Of a stretch of 44,465 bases of DNA, positions 17,493 to 26,804 are shown piece after piece. Below the pieces are notes generated by a model, which was not told the DNA's origin, did no database searches, and saw only the letters and a program-made list of their open reading frames with translations. The stretch is from a bacterium (GTDB lineage Bacteria > Patescibacteriota > Minisyncoccia > Minisyncoccales > JANBVM01), in assembly GCA_030588745.1 (NCBI GenBank), contig JAUUXB010000005.1, positions 1 through 44,465 on the forward strand, in the 5' to 3' direction. How positions within the stretch are numbered: the first letter of the stretch is position 1; every line of letters begins with the position of its first letter. The translations under genes and the position numbers were made by a program.

Positions 17493-18281
17493 ATGAATAA
17501 AAATTTTAAAGAACTCTATTATAAAAAAGCTAGAGAAAAAGGAGATTGGAAGAAAGGATTTAGGGCCGAAGCGCTTCGCTTCATTTTAGAGAGAATTAAA
17601 CTAGGAAATTCTTTATTGGAAATAGGTTGTGGAATAGGGGATGTGATCGACCATTTTCCTAAAACTTTAAAGTTTGTAGGGGTTGAAGCCTCTCTGTTTG
17701 CGATTAAGGAGGCAACAAAAAGATTTAGTAATCTAAAGAATGTAGAATTTCTTCACTTTAAGAAAAGCAATATAATACCTTTCCCCAACGGATTATTTGA
17801 TTTTGTAATGAGTATTTTTGTTCTTGAACATCTTCAAAATCCAAAAGAAATGCTAAATGAAATGGTCAGAGTATTGAAAAGTAAAGGATATTTAATTCTC
17901 ATGGCACCAAATCTAGAAATGCCCCTTTCCTCACACAATGCCGTTCGGCATAAAAATATTGTTTATAAATTTAGCTTAATTTTATTAAGAATAAAGGATT
18001 ATTTTTTCCGACTTCTTGGAGTTTACAATTTTAGAATAATAAAGGATAATTTCACTCAGGCGACCGGAAGATACGAAAAATCAGATGATGATTTAACTTA
18101 TGTTGTGTCTTCTTTTGAGGTGATAGAATATTTAAAGAAACAACATAAATTGCAGCCGATCTTGATTAATAAATTTAAAACAGGAGATAGCTGGAGAGAT
18201 AAAATCAAGAGAATAATAACTATGCTACCTACAATGGAATATTACGGGACTATTCTTTTTATCGTTATGAGGAAAATATGA
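17493..18281 (+). CDS. Class I SAM-dependent methyltransferase
   Basis: The protein has 262 residues. Motif I LLEIGCGIGDVI is at 41-52, followed by VGVEAS, a motif near FPNGLFDFVMSIFVLEH and LNEMVRVLKSKGYLILMAPN. This is the Methyltransf_11/23 type. The C-terminal part contains SSFEVIEYLKKQ and a basic end, as in sugar or lipid-linked glycan methyltransferases. It lies 27 nt after the GT2 gene. Target unknown. Confidence 0.83.
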   Translation: MNKNFKELYYKKAREKGDWKKGFRAEALRFILERIKLGNSLLEIGCGIGDVIDHFPKTLKFVGVEASLFAIKEATKRFSNLKNVEFLHFKKSNIIPFPNGLFDFVMSIFVLEHLQNPKEMLNEMVRVLKSKGYLILMAPNLEMPLSSHNAVRHKNIVYKFSLILLRIKDYFFRLLGVYNFRIIKDNFTQATGRYEKSDDDLTYVVSSFEVIEYLKKQHKLQPILINKFKTGDSWRDKIKRIITMLPTMEYYGTILFIVMRKI

Positions 18282-18322
18282 ATTTTGAATTTTTAAAAAA
18301 AATTATCAGTAAATATTTTTAG
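18278..18322 (+). other. Truncated micro-ORF at a gene junction
   Basis: A 14-codon frame (MNFEFLKKIISKYF) starts by ATGA overlap with the preceding stop and ends at TAG 18320-18322. The coupled start is typical of real genes in this locus, so it may be the remaining 5' end of a deleted gene. It is too short to identify. Confidence 0.3.
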
Positions 18323-18330
18323 TAAAAAGC

Positions 18331-19560
18331 ATGAAATCAAAGATTTTAGTAGTTACAATAAAGTTTCCTTTTCCACCCACTGGTGCATGTGAGTCTGATA
18401 GAGCAAACGGAATTTTACAACTGATAAGATTAGGTTTTGACGTGAAGGTAATTACTAAAATTACCAATTATCAATCTCTCAAAGATATTCAGAAAACTTC
18501 AGAAGATTTGGGTGTAGAAATAATACCTGTTAGTTATAAGTTTGATACCAAAGCTTCTGGGGCTCAAAAGCTGAAAAAGTATATATTAAGGTTTTTTAAA
18601 AACCCATTAATATTAGACGGTGCTGCTTCTGAATTTGATGACCAGGAGTTAAAGAATGTCTTTAAAATCCAAATGGAGAATTGGCAACCAGCTCTTGTTT
18701 GGTTTGACTGCACCTATACTTGGCCATTATATGCAATTGCAAAAAACTATAAAACGCCAATTATTACAAGATCTCCAAATTTTGAACCCATTCATTTCTT
18801 AGAAGAAAACGGATATAATCCTATTAATTATTTGAGGTTTTTGCCTAAATTTATAGGCGAAGTAATGGCTGTTAAAAAAAGCAACTTAATTTTTGCAATA
18901 ACCCCCAGAGAGGCAAGAAGTTATGAAAAACTTGGCGCAAAAAATGTCGAGGTTTTGCCCCTAAGGGGATTACCAAAATGTTTAAAGAAAAAAAGGAATG
19001 TGAAAGATAAGCAAAAGCTAAATGTATTTTTTATGGGATCAACATATAATGTTTTTCATATGAGAAGAGCATTAGATTTCATTTTAAAAGAAATTCTTCC
19101 TAATATTAATAAGATGGCAACCAATAAATTTTCTTTTCACATCTTTGGAGCCAAACTTCCTAAAGAGTATAATGGTTATTTAAAAGAGAATGTGGTTTAT
19201 AGAGGCTACGTTGAAAATTTAGAAGATGCTCTTGAAGATATGGATATTGCATTGATTCCGTCATTGTGTGGAGCTGGAATGCAACAAAAGATATTTGAAC
19301 CACTTGCAAGAGGAATTCCAACCATAACGTCTCCTCGAGGAGTAGCTGGTTATTCTTTTGAAAATGAAAAAAATGTTTTATTGGCGTCTGACGCTGATGA
19401 ATTTGTCGAACATTTAATTAATTTTCAAGACATACATTTAAGGAAGAATCTATCTGAACAAGCGTTAAAAACCTCTAATCAATTATTTTCTCAAGACAAA
19501 TTAAATTCAATAGTTTTATCTAATATTAATAAACTTATTTATGACTCACAAACTCATTAG
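18331..19560 (+). CDS. GT4-like glycosyltransferase
   Basis: The protein has 409 residues. The start KILVVTIKFPFPPTGACESDR has the Pro-rich loop of GT-B acceptor domains. The donor domain has LNVFFMGSTYNVFHMRRALDF-like sequence and IALIPSLCGAGMQQKIFEPLARG followed by SPRGVAGYSF, the form found in the PEP-CTERM-associated GT4 subgroup where GAGMQxKxxE replaces EGFGxxxxE. Its 3' end overlaps the radical SAM gene by 20 nt. Donor unknown. Confidence 0.8.
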   Translation: MKSKILVVTIKFPFPPTGACESDRANGILQLIRLGFDVKVITKITNYQSLKDIQKTSEDLGVEIIPVSYKFDTKASGAQKLKKYILRFFKNPLILDGAASEFDDQELKNVFKIQMENWQPALVWFDCTYTWPLYAIAKNYKTPIITRSPNFEPIHFLEENGYNPINYLRFLPKFIGEVMAVKKSNLIFAITPREARSYEKLGAKNVEVLPLRGLPKCLKKKRNVKDKQKLNVFFMGSTYNVFHMRRALDFILKEILPNINKMATNKFSFHIFGAKLPKEYNGYLKENVVYRGYVENLEDALEDMDIALIPSLCGAGMQQKIFEPLARGIPTITSPRGVAGYSFENEKNVLLASDADEFVEHLINFQDIHLRKNLSEQALKTSNQLFSQDKLNSIVLSNINKLIYDSQTH

Positions 19561-20440
19561 AACAATAGGGAAAGCTTTTATTCCAACTTCTATTAAGCCG
19601 CTTGCCAGAAAACTATACTATCAGATTAGTAATTTGGTTAAATATGGCGACCCTAATTTTTTTAATGCTGTAGATATAGAAACCATTACTGCTTGTAACC
19701 GAAGATGTGCTTGGTGTCCTAATTCTATTTATGACAGGGGTTTGATCAAGAATAAAAAATTGATGGATGAAAGATTGTTTTCAAAAATAATAGACGAATT
19801 ATCTGAACTTAAATTCAGCGGGCAGATTAGATTCTCCTTTTATGGCGAACCCTTGTTAGATGAACGTTTAGAGGTGTTCGTTAAATATGTTAAAGATAAA
19901 TTACCAAAAGTGGACATTTTTATATTTACAAATGGTGATTTTCTTACCTTAGATTTATACAAACGTTTATCTAAAAATGGTGTTGATTTTTTCATTATGA
20001 CTCAACATGACGAAATCATGTCATTAACAATGAAAGAATTATTAAAGAATTTTCACAAAGTACCCTATAGTAAAAAAGATTTTTTTCACCAATATGCTTA
20101 TAGATTAAATGGTTATGATACAACTATATTGCACAAGCACATCAAGAGAATGAAATTATGTAATCGTGGGGGTTTATTAAAAAACATTAAGCCCAAAAAA
20201 CGGACACATCTTAAATGCTTTTTACCTACAAATGGCGTGGTTATTAACCACGCAGGAAATGTGATTTTATGTTGTGATGATTATTTAGGAAGCATTAAAT
20301 TTGGAAATTTGAAAAATGAATCTATTCTTGAAATTTGGCAAAAAGAAAATTTCAAAAAAATCAGAAAAGAATTAAGAGAAGGAATATTACGTTTAGAAAT
20401 TTGTAAAAAATGTAAGGGGGGTTACGAAAAAGCAGTCTAA
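19541..20440 (+). CDS. Radical SAM protein with SPASM-type C terminus
   Basis: The protein has 299 residues. The iron-sulfur motif CNRRCAWC gives Cys52, Cys56 and Cys59, preceded by IETITA. FSFYGEPLLD is the GGE-like SAM-binding strand. The C terminus has a Cys in LKCFLPTN, then ILCCDDYLGSIKFGNL and CKKCKGGY, so an auxiliary cluster of SPASM type is likely. Family members catalyse radical chemistry on peptides, sugars or lipids. The Glu-Thr-Cys pattern and the glycan context suggest modification of a sugar or lipid carrier, but no substrate is evident. It overlaps the preceding glycosyltransferase gene. A second, unlike radical SAM gene lies at 24953. Confidence 0.83.
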   Translation: MTHKLIRTIGKAFIPTSIKPLARKLYYQISNLVKYGDPNFFNAVDIETITACNRRCAWCPNSIYDRGLIKNKKLMDERLFSKIIDELSELKFSGQIRFSFYGEPLLDERLEVFVKYVKDKLPKVDIFIFTNGDFLTLDLYKRLSKNGVDFFIMTQHDEIMSLTMKELLKNFHKVPYSKKDFFHQYAYRLNGYDTTILHKHIKRMKLCNRGGLLKNIKPKKRTHLKCFLPTNGVVINHAGNVILCCDDYLGSIKFGNLKNESILEIWQKENFKKIRKELREGILRLEICKKCKGGYEKAV

Positions 20441-20465
20441 AAAATAATAAATTAATCTATTTATA

Positions 20466-21287
20466 ATGCCTAACTTCTTGAAATTTTTAACAAAAATAAT
20501 AGTCAACCAGAAAGTAAAAGGATTTTTAGAGAAAATTGGTCTATATTATTACTTGAAAAACAGTTATCGTTTCTTCCTTGTTTTTTTAGGCAAAAGAGGT
20601 TTAAAATTAAAAGTTCAAGATACTAATGCAAAGATTATTATTTCTAATCCCAATGAATTTAGTATTTACCAATCTTTAGATGGCGAGAAAATTTTTCTTC
20701 AGAAATTTTTGAGTAGAATCAATAATGAAACTGTTTTTTACGATATCGGAGCTAACATAGGGATGTATTCTTTATGCGCTGCTAAATATAAGGTTTGTCC
20801 AAGATTTATTTATTGTTGGGAACCAGAACCATTTAACTTCAAAAGACTCAAGGAAAATATAGGTTTAAACGATATTGAAGACATTGCGGCTTTCCCTGTA
20901 GCTTTGGGGTCTAAAAATGCTGTTCTTGAACTCTGGACTGATGCTAAGGAGCCAGGTTCACTGACTCCAAGCTTTACTAGAAAATCTTCAAAGTCAATAC
21001 CAGTTCAGGTTACAAGGGGCGATGATTGGGTCTTAAGGAAAAAACTATATTTACCATCAATTATGAAAATCGATGTTGAGGGATATGAATTTGATGTATT
21101 AAAGGGTTTTGAAAAAACAATAAGTAAATCAAAACCGATTATTTTTTTAGAAATTCACCCATTTTTTCTAAAAAACTTAGGAATTAAAAAAGAACAAGTT
21201 TTAAATTTTCTATACGGCTTGAATTATACAACAACTTTTTCGTCATTAAGAAAAAATCAAGAGCATTATATTTTAGAATCTTTATAA
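20466..21287 (+). CDS. FkbM family methyltransferase
   Basis: The protein has 273 residues. The first motif FYDIGANIGMYSLCAAK starts at 91; CWEPEPFNFKRLKENI and IMKIDVEGYEFDVLKGFE are the family's later motifs, and IFLEIHPF ends the fold. FkbM proteins O-methylate polyketides and many surface sugars using SAM. It lies 25 nt after the radical SAM gene and 4 nt before the amidotransferase gene. Confidence 0.9.
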   Translation: MPNFLKFLTKIIVNQKVKGFLEKIGLYYYLKNSYRFFLVFLGKRGLKLKVQDTNAKIIISNPNEFSIYQSLDGEKIFLQKFLSRINNETVFYDIGANIGMYSLCAAKYKVCPRFIYCWEPEPFNFKRLKENIGLNDIEDIAAFPVALGSKNAVLELWTDAKEPGSLTPSFTRKSSKSIPVQVTRGDDWVLRKKLYLPSIMKIDVEGYEFDVLKGFEKTISKSKPIIFLEIHPFFLKNLGIKKEQVLNFLYGLNYTTTFSSLRKNQEHYILESL

Positions 21288-21291
21288 TACT

Positions 21292-23151
21292 ATGTGTTCA
21301 ATCTGTGGTTTCAATTTTAAGAATGAAAAGCTGGTTAGAAAAATGGTTCAAATAACTAAGCACCGGGGACCAGATCAGAAAGGTTTTTATTGTAGTGATA
21401 ATATTTCTTTGGGTCAGGCTCGTCTTTCTATTATTGATTTATCTGAAAAAGGCAGACAGCCAATCTGGAATGAAGACAAATCAATTTGTATCCTTTGTAA
21501 TGGAGAAATATATAATTTTAAAGAATTAAGAAAAGAACTTCAGGCAAAAGGTCATAGATTTTTCTCTCATTCAGACAGCGAAGTTATTCTACATCTTTAT
21601 GAAGAAAAAGGTGAAAAGTGCGTAGAAAATTTAAATGGAATTTTTGCTTTTGTAATTCTTGACAAGAATAAAGATAAACTTTTTTTAGCCAGAGACAGAG
21701 TTGGAGTAAAACCACTCTATTATTACTTTGACGGGAAAAAATTCATTTTTTCTTCTGAAATTAAGGCAATCTTGTCTCACCCTATTAAAAGAGAAATTGA
21801 TCAAGATGCTTTATTCCATTATTTCCGACTTTTTTTTGTTCCAAGCCCATTTACTTTATTCAAAGACATTCAAAAACTTCCTCCAGCCCACTATTTAATT
21901 TGCAGAGATGGAAAAATTATCATTAAAAAATATTGGGACATTAAAGATCTTCCAGAGATAGAATCAAAGGAAGAGGCAATGGAAGAAATAAAGTTCTTAC
22001 TTAGAGATTCCGTAAAACGCCAACTCATTTCTGATAGACCTTTAGGTATTTTTTTAAGTGGAGGGATTGATTCAACGTCTATTTTGGGAATAGCTTCTGA
22101 GTTTATTTCAGGACAAGTTAAAACTTATTCAGTTGGATTTGATATTGATATTGAGAGGGATAAATACAATAGAGATTTTCAGTTTGCTCGTCAAACTAGT
22201 AAGCATTATAAGACTTTTCATCACGAGCTTTTAATAAGTGATATTGATGCCAGAGATAATATTGAAAAAGTAATTTGGCACATGGAAGAACCTGTTCCCA
22301 ACCCAACCCAAATTGCCACCTTTCTTTTAGCAAAAGAAGCTAAAAAACAAGTTGCTGTAGTTTTGGGAGGGGACGGAGGAGATGAAATTTTCGGTGGATA
22401 TCCCCGTTATTATTACAGTAAATTAATAAATAGATTTCAGCTTCTTCCCTCTTTTTTAAGGAAAAATATTTTACCTTATTCTTTATTGGAGTTAATTTTT
22501 CAGAAAAAAAACCTAAAAGAAAAGTTAAATACTCCCCCTGGCGTCTCTCGTTATCTTTTGCATATGGGGCAAAAAGCAAAAATTTTATCTCAAGTTTTAA
22601 ATAAAAAATTTGAGGGGGAACTAACCAAAGATTTTTTAAAAAAATACTATCCTGAGAATAAATTTAAAGATAAATTAAAATATCTTATGTATTTAGATTT
22701 TTCAACTTGGCTTCCTGATGAATCTTTGATTCGTTCAGATAAAATGACCATGGCTTTTGGGTTAGAAGAAAGAGTTCCGATTTTAGATCACCGATTAGTA
22801 GAACTTGCTTTTAGAATTCCTACTAAGTATAAAGTTAAAGGGAAGAGAAATAATAAATGGATTTTTCAAGAAGCAATGAAAGAATATTTACCTTCTCATA
22901 TTTTAGGAAAGGAAAAAAGGGGTTGGTTTTCTCCGGCTGCTAAATGGTTAAGAATGGGCTTGAAAGATTTTGCTTATGAAGTTCTTTCTCCAAATTATTG
23001 TTCAGAAACTCAAAAATATTTCAATTTTCCTCAAATTAGAAAAATTTTAGACAACCATATCTCTAAAAAAGAATACAATTTAGATTTAATTTGGTCTTTG
23101 CTTACTTTTCAAATTTGGTATAAAAGTTTTATTAAAAGTCCAGCAACATGA
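21292..23151 (+). CDS. asnB: Asparagine synthase (glutamine-hydrolysing)-type amidotransferase
   Basis: The protein has 619 residues, full length. The glutaminase domain starts with the nucleophile Cys2 (MCSICGF), RGPDQKG at 25-31, CNGEIYNF at 69-76 and SDSEVIL at 94-100. The synthetase domain has the PP-loop SGGIDS at 256-261 and GGDGGDEIFGGYPRY further on. In the cytosol such enzymes convert aspartate to asparagine with glutamine and ATP, but copies within exopolysaccharide loci are thought to amidate sugar acids or other carboxylates. A uronic acid could come from the dehydrogenase at 4287. That role is inference. Its stop overlaps the next start by 4 nt. Confidence 0.9.
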   Translation: MCSICGFNFKNEKLVRKMVQITKHRGPDQKGFYCSDNISLGQARLSIIDLSEKGRQPIWNEDKSICILCNGEIYNFKELRKELQAKGHRFFSHSDSEVILHLYEEKGEKCVENLNGIFAFVILDKNKDKLFLARDRVGVKPLYYYFDGKKFIFSSEIKAILSHPIKREIDQDALFHYFRLFFVPSPFTLFKDIQKLPPAHYLICRDGKIIIKKYWDIKDLPEIESKEEAMEEIKFLLRDSVKRQLISDRPLGIFLSGGIDSTSILGIASEFISGQVKTYSVGFDIDIERDKYNRDFQFARQTSKHYKTFHHELLISDIDARDNIEKVIWHMEEPVPNPTQIATFLLAKEAKKQVAVVLGGDGGDEIFGGYPRYYYSKLINRFQLLPSFLRKNILPYSLLELIFQKKNLKEKLNTPPGVSRYLLHMGQKAKILSQVLNKKFEGELTKDFLKKYYPENKFKDKLKYLMYLDFSTWLPDESLIRSDKMTMAFGLEERVPILDHRLVELAFRIPTKYKVKGKRNNKWIFQEAMKEYLPSHILGKEKRGWFSPAAKWLRMGLKDFAYEVLSPNYCSETQKYFNFPQIRKILDNHISKKEYNLDLIWSLLTFQIWYKSFIKSPAT

Positions 23152-24272
23152 AAATCATATATATTGCTAATGCTAGAATGCCAACTGAAAAAGCTCATGG
23201 TATTCAAATAATGAAAATGTGTGAGAATTTTGCTTTGCATAATATGGAGGTTGAACTTGTTTTACCTAAACGCTTCAATCAAATTAAAGAAGACTCTTTT
23301 AAATATTATGGAATTAGAAGAAATTTTAAAATTAAAAAACTACCTTGTTTGGATTTAGTGCCATTAGATAGATATATTGGCCATTTAGGGTCTTGGGTAG
23401 AAAGTATTACCTTTAATCTTTTTGTATTTCCATATATTCTTTTCAAAAAAGCAGACATTATTTATACCAGAGATAAATTTTCTCTTTTCCTTATTCTTTT
23501 TAAAAAAAATCTATTTTTTGAAGCTCATACTTTTCCTAAAAACTATTTTTTATATTCCTCATTTTTAAAGAGATTCAAAAAAATAATAGTTATTACTCAA
23601 AAACTTAAAGATTTTTTTATAGAGAAGAGAATAAATACAGATAAAATTTTAGTAGTTCCCGATGGAGTGGATCTAGAGAAATTTAATATAAAAGATACTC
23701 AGGAGGAATGTCGGAGAAAATTGAAGTTGCCCCTAGATAAAAAAATAGTTCTTTACACCGGTCATTTATATGAATGGAAAGGGGCTCAAGTTTTAGCTGA
23801 TAGCTCTCAATTTTTACCAGAAGATATGGAAATTTATTTTGTTGGGGGTACTGATGAAGATGTAAGAAAATTTAAAGTTCAAAACTCAAAACTCAAAATT
23901 AATATAGTAGGTCATAAACCTTATTCAGAAATTCCTTTTTGGTTAAAAACAGCTGATGTTTTGGTTTTACCTAATTCAAGTAAACAAGACATTTCCAAAC
24001 ACTGGACCTCTCCTCTGAAGCTTTTTGAATACATGGCATCAAAAAGGCCAATTGTAGCTTCAAACTTACCTTCAATAAAAGAAATTTTAAATGGAAATAA
24101 CTCTCTTTTGGTTGAACCAGACAACCCAGAGAAATTAGCTGAAGGAGTTAAGGGTGCCTTGAAAAATCCTGATTTTTCAGCTAAAATTTCAAATCAGGCT
24201 TTTCAGGATGTTCAGGATTATACTTGGCAGAAAAGAGCAAAAAAGATTTTAGAATTCATAAAATATGACTAA
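23148..24272 (+). CDS. GT4 family glycosyltransferase
   Basis: The protein has 374 residues. The start YIANARMPTEKAHGIQIMKM has the acceptor loop; VVPDGVDLEKF, VLYTGHLYEWKGAQVL and the donor motif SSKQDISKHWTSPLKLFEYM with the following ASKRPIVASNLPSIKEI show that this subgroup uses SPLKLFEYMA in place of EGFGLxxLEAMA. It is the intact paralogue of the decayed copy at 26805-27185. The 3' end overlaps the next methyltransferase gene by 8 nt. Confidence 0.9.
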   Translation: MKIIYIANARMPTEKAHGIQIMKMCENFALHNMEVELVLPKRFNQIKEDSFKYYGIRRNFKIKKLPCLDLVPLDRYIGHLGSWVESITFNLFVFPYILFKKADIIYTRDKFSLFLILFKKNLFFEAHTFPKNYFLYSSFLKRFKKIIVITQKLKDFFIEKRINTDKILVVPDGVDLEKFNIKDTQEECRRKLKLPLDKKIVLYTGHLYEWKGAQVLADSSQFLPEDMEIYFVGGTDEDVRKFKVQNSKLKINIVGHKPYSEIPFWLKTADVLVLPNSSKQDISKHWTSPLKLFEYMASKRPIVASNLPSIKEILNGNNSLLVEPDNPEKLAEGVKGALKNPDFSAKISNQAFQDVQDYTWQKRAKKILEFIKYD

Positions 24273-24861
24273 GTGGGAAAAGTTTTTTGATGAAAAAATT
24301 AGAGAGATTGCTAAAGAAAAAATAGTTTTTGATATTGGGGGAGGAAATAGATTTCAAAAAGAACTAGTTCCTTATAAGAAATATTTTGCTGATTGTGATT
24401 ATAAAACGATTGATACAAATGCAAAATACAAACCTGATATTTTAGCCGATATTCATAATCTTTCAATACCTGATAATTTTGCTGATGGAGTGATTTGTAA
24501 AGCGGTTTTAGAACATGTTGAAGATCCAACGCGAGTAGTTGAAGAAATTTATAGAATCTTAAAAACTGGCGGAAAGTGTTTTATCTATGTACCGTTTCTC
24601 CATGTTTACCACGGTTTGCGGGGTGGAAAAGATTTTTGGCGATTTAGCGAAGATGGGATAAGATATCTCCTTAAGAGATTTAAGAAGATCGAAATTTGTC
24701 CGGTGAGAGGTCACTTGGAAACTATAGCTAATTTTTTGCCCCATCAAAATAAATTTCCAGTAAACATTTTTGTTACTTTAGCAAGACTCTTAGATAATCT
24801 TTTGGGTAAGCACCAAAGCGGAAGACAGGTTTCTGGATATAATATATTTTTAATAAAATAA
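24265..24861 (+). CDS. Small class I SAM methyltransferase
   Basis: The protein has 198 residues. Motif I is VFDIGGGNRF (21-30), with Gly replacing the usual Cys-Gly. It is followed by DCDYKTIDTNAKYKPDILADIHNL-like acidic turns, KAVLEHVEDP and IYRILKTGGKCFIYVPF. It is of Methyltransf_11 type and near the lower length limit for a complete fold. It overlaps the preceding glycosyltransferase gene, suggesting they act on the same intermediate. A gap of 91 nt without a clear promoter follows. Confidence 0.8.
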   Translation: MTKWEKFFDEKIREIAKEKIVFDIGGGNRFQKELVPYKKYFADCDYKTIDTNAKYKPDILADIHNLSIPDNFADGVICKAVLEHVEDPTRVVEEIYRILKTGGKCFIYVPFLHVYHGLRGGKDFWRFSEDGIRYLLKRFKKIEICPVRGHLETIANFLPHQNKFPVNIFVTLARLLDNLLGKHQSGRQVSGYNIFLIK

Positions 24862-24952
24862 AACATTTAGGTAGAAAAATTTCTGTTAAAGCACGGAAAA
24901 ACTTCAGTACTTCAAGATAATATTTAATTGCGAGATTCTAAATCTATTAAAA

Positions 24953-25909
24953 ATGATTAAGTCTATTTTAAAAAGCTTAAAGCAAAATATTGGATCTTTA
25001 ACCCTACCTTATCTTCCTTGGTGGTTATGCGATTTCGGATTTTCTAGGAGAATAATTATTGAGCCCACTAATGCTTGTAACCTTAGGTGTCCTATATGTC
25101 CCACTCCTAAGATGAAAAGAAAAAAGGGGTTTCTTTCCTTTGAAAATTTTAAAAAAATTATTGATGATATCCCTGATTTAAAATCAGTCAGCATGAATTT
25201 TGCCGGTGAACCTCTTTTAAACAAAGATATTTTCAAAATGGTAAAGTATGCTGAGGCAAAGAACATCAAAATTTTAATAAGCACTAACACTGTTTTTTTA
25301 GATAGATATATGGATGAGGCTTTTGATTCTGGATTGAGCAATCTTATTGTTTGTTTAGATGGAGCCACCAAGGAAAGCCATGAGAGATACCGAGTAGGTA
25401 GTAGTTTTGAATCAGTAAAGAAGAATATCGAAGAATTTTGTAGAGAAAAAAAAAGAAGGAATTTAGAAAAGCCACATATAACCCTTCAATTTTTAGTAAT
25501 GAGATACAATGAGGCAGAAATACCTGCGATTATTTCTTTTGCTAAAGATTTAGGCATAGATAGTGTAGATTTGAAGACCGTGTCCTTGGGTGCTCATCAT
25601 AATATGACTGAGAAGGTAGAATTGGCAAAAAAATTTTTACCTTCAAACAATTTCTCAAGATATACCTTGAAAGACGGGAAACCAGTCCTTAAACACAGAC
25701 CGAAACTCTGTCAATGGGTTCGTCGAACTGTTATTTTATGGAATGGAGATGTAACTTGTTGTTATGACTTTGAAGGTAAATTGGTAGTTGGCAATATCTT
25801 CAAAGATGGTGGTTTCAAAAAGATATGGAACAGTAGCAAGTATAAAAAATACCGAAAAAAAATTCTTAGAAAAGAATTTGACTTATGTAAAAATTGTAAC
25901 CTTCAGTGA
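24953..25909 (+). CDS. Radical SAM/SPASM domain protein
   Basis: The protein has 318 residues. CNLRCPIC gives Cys42, Cys46 and Cys49 after IIIEPTNA; MNFAGEPLLN is the GGEP-like strand; ISTNTVF and VCLDGATKESHERYR are typical of the MoaA/PqqE branch. The SPASM part has LCQWVRRTVILWNGDVTCCYDF, GNIFKDG, IW and a final CKNC. Relatives modify peptides, sugars or unknown small molecules. In this locus a sugar- or lipid-directed role is plausible but unproven. It is followed by a 182-nt stretch with only micro-ORFs. Confidence 0.85.
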   Translation: MIKSILKSLKQNIGSLTLPYLPWWLCDFGFSRRIIIEPTNACNLRCPICPTPKMKRKKGFLSFENFKKIIDDIPDLKSVSMNFAGEPLLNKDIFKMVKYAEAKNIKILISTNTVFLDRYMDEAFDSGLSNLIVCLDGATKESHERYRVGSSFESVKKNIEEFCREKKRRNLEKPHITLQFLVMRYNEAEIPAIISFAKDLGIDSVDLKTVSLGAHHNMTEKVELAKKFLPSNNFSRYTLKDGKPVLKHRPKLCQWVRRTVILWNGDVTCCYDFEGKLVVGNIFKDGGFKKIWNSSKYKKYRKKILRKEFDLCKNCNLQ

Positions 25910-25925
25910 TAACTATTAAAACCTT

Positions 25926-26030
25926 ATGAAAATTCGTTCTTACAGAGACATTAAAAGCAATACTACAGGTAGCCTAAGAGGATTTATTTTTGACCTTAAG
26001 AAAAATTTACCAAAAAATAAAGAAATCTAA
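25926..26030 (+). other. Unrecognised 34-residue ORF
   Basis: The frame begins MKIRSYRDIKSNTTGSLRGF and continues FIFDLKKNLP to a TAA at 26028-26030. A second 18-codon frame (MKISAFLIFSPKF start) occupies 26035-26091. Neither is recognised. Both lie between two intact genes next to decayed ones, so they may be relics of truncated genes. Nothing else is visible from 25910 to 26091. Confidence 0.3.
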
Positions 26031-26091
26031 AATATGAAGATTTCAGCTTTCCTAATTTTCTCCCCAAAATTTTCAGATAAGTTTTATTAAC

Positions 26092-26796
26092 ATGGAAACT
26101 AAAAATGGCGAATATAAAAAAAGAGGGGATTATCATAAAAAATTAGATCCCCATTGGTCATATTACCCTACTTATTTAGCTAAGAAAAAATTTGTCTTTA
26201 ATCTTTTAAAAAAAGAATCAAAGAATTCTCAAATTTTAGACATGGGGTGTGGAGAGGGTGTTTTTGTTGAAGAATTAGTTTCCCAGGGATTTAAGAATGT
26301 TTTAGGTATAGATTTAAATTATTCTTCAGAGTTGGTAAAAAAAGAAAATATTTTAGAAACGTCATTTTCCCCAAAACAATTTGATATTATCTTACTTTTA
26401 GATGTTATTGAGCATATGTCTTTTCGAGAGCAAGAAAAGGCATTAAAAGAGATAAAAAGGATATTAAAAAATGATGGGAAATTAATAATTTCAATTCCAA
26501 ATTTAGCTCATTTTTATTCCAGAATCTCTTTTTTATTAAAAGGTTCCTTAAAAAGAACAGCAAATATTAAAAAACATCCTGGAGATCGACCGATTGGAGA
26601 ATACCTTCAATTATTAGATAATGTTGGTTTTCAGATAAAGAAAATAAAAGGACTTTTTCCAACATACCCTTTTTTATACAATATAATTATTACTTTTCCT
26701 GCTAAAACACTTTGGTTATATAATTTTTTAAACAAAACAGTTGCCTTTCCAAACTTTTGTTTTTTAAATATTTTTGTTTGTAATAAAAAAAAATAA
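26092..26796 (+). CDS. Class I SAM-dependent methyltransferase
   Basis: The protein has 234 residues. ILDMGCGEGVFVEEL (48-62), VLGIDLNYSS, DIILLLDVIEHM and LKEIKRILKNDGKLIISIPN make up the Methyltransf_11 fold. PGDRPIGEYLQLLDNVGF in the C-terminal part fits small sugar or isoprenoid methyltransferases. It is followed immediately by a glycosyltransferase pseudogene, which probably once formed a pair with it, as the intact paralogue is paired with a methyltransferase at 24265. Confidence 0.82.
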   Translation: METKNGEYKKRGDYHKKLDPHWSYYPTYLAKKKFVFNLLKKESKNSQILDMGCGEGVFVEELVSQGFKNVLGIDLNYSSELVKKENILETSFSPKQFDIILLLDVIEHMSFREQEKALKEIKRILKNDGKLIISIPNLAHFYSRISFLLKGSLKRTANIKKHPGDRPIGEYLQLLDNVGFQIKKIKGLFPTYPFLYNIIITFPAKTLWLYNFLNKTVAFPNFCFLNIFVCNKKK

Positions 26797-26804
26797 ATGG
26801 AATC

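Noticed and set aside
24862-24952. Short frame reading HLGRKISVKARKNFSTSR before the second radical SAM gene
   Set aside because: It has no start codon and no match I can name. It may be a relic, but the evidence is too thin.
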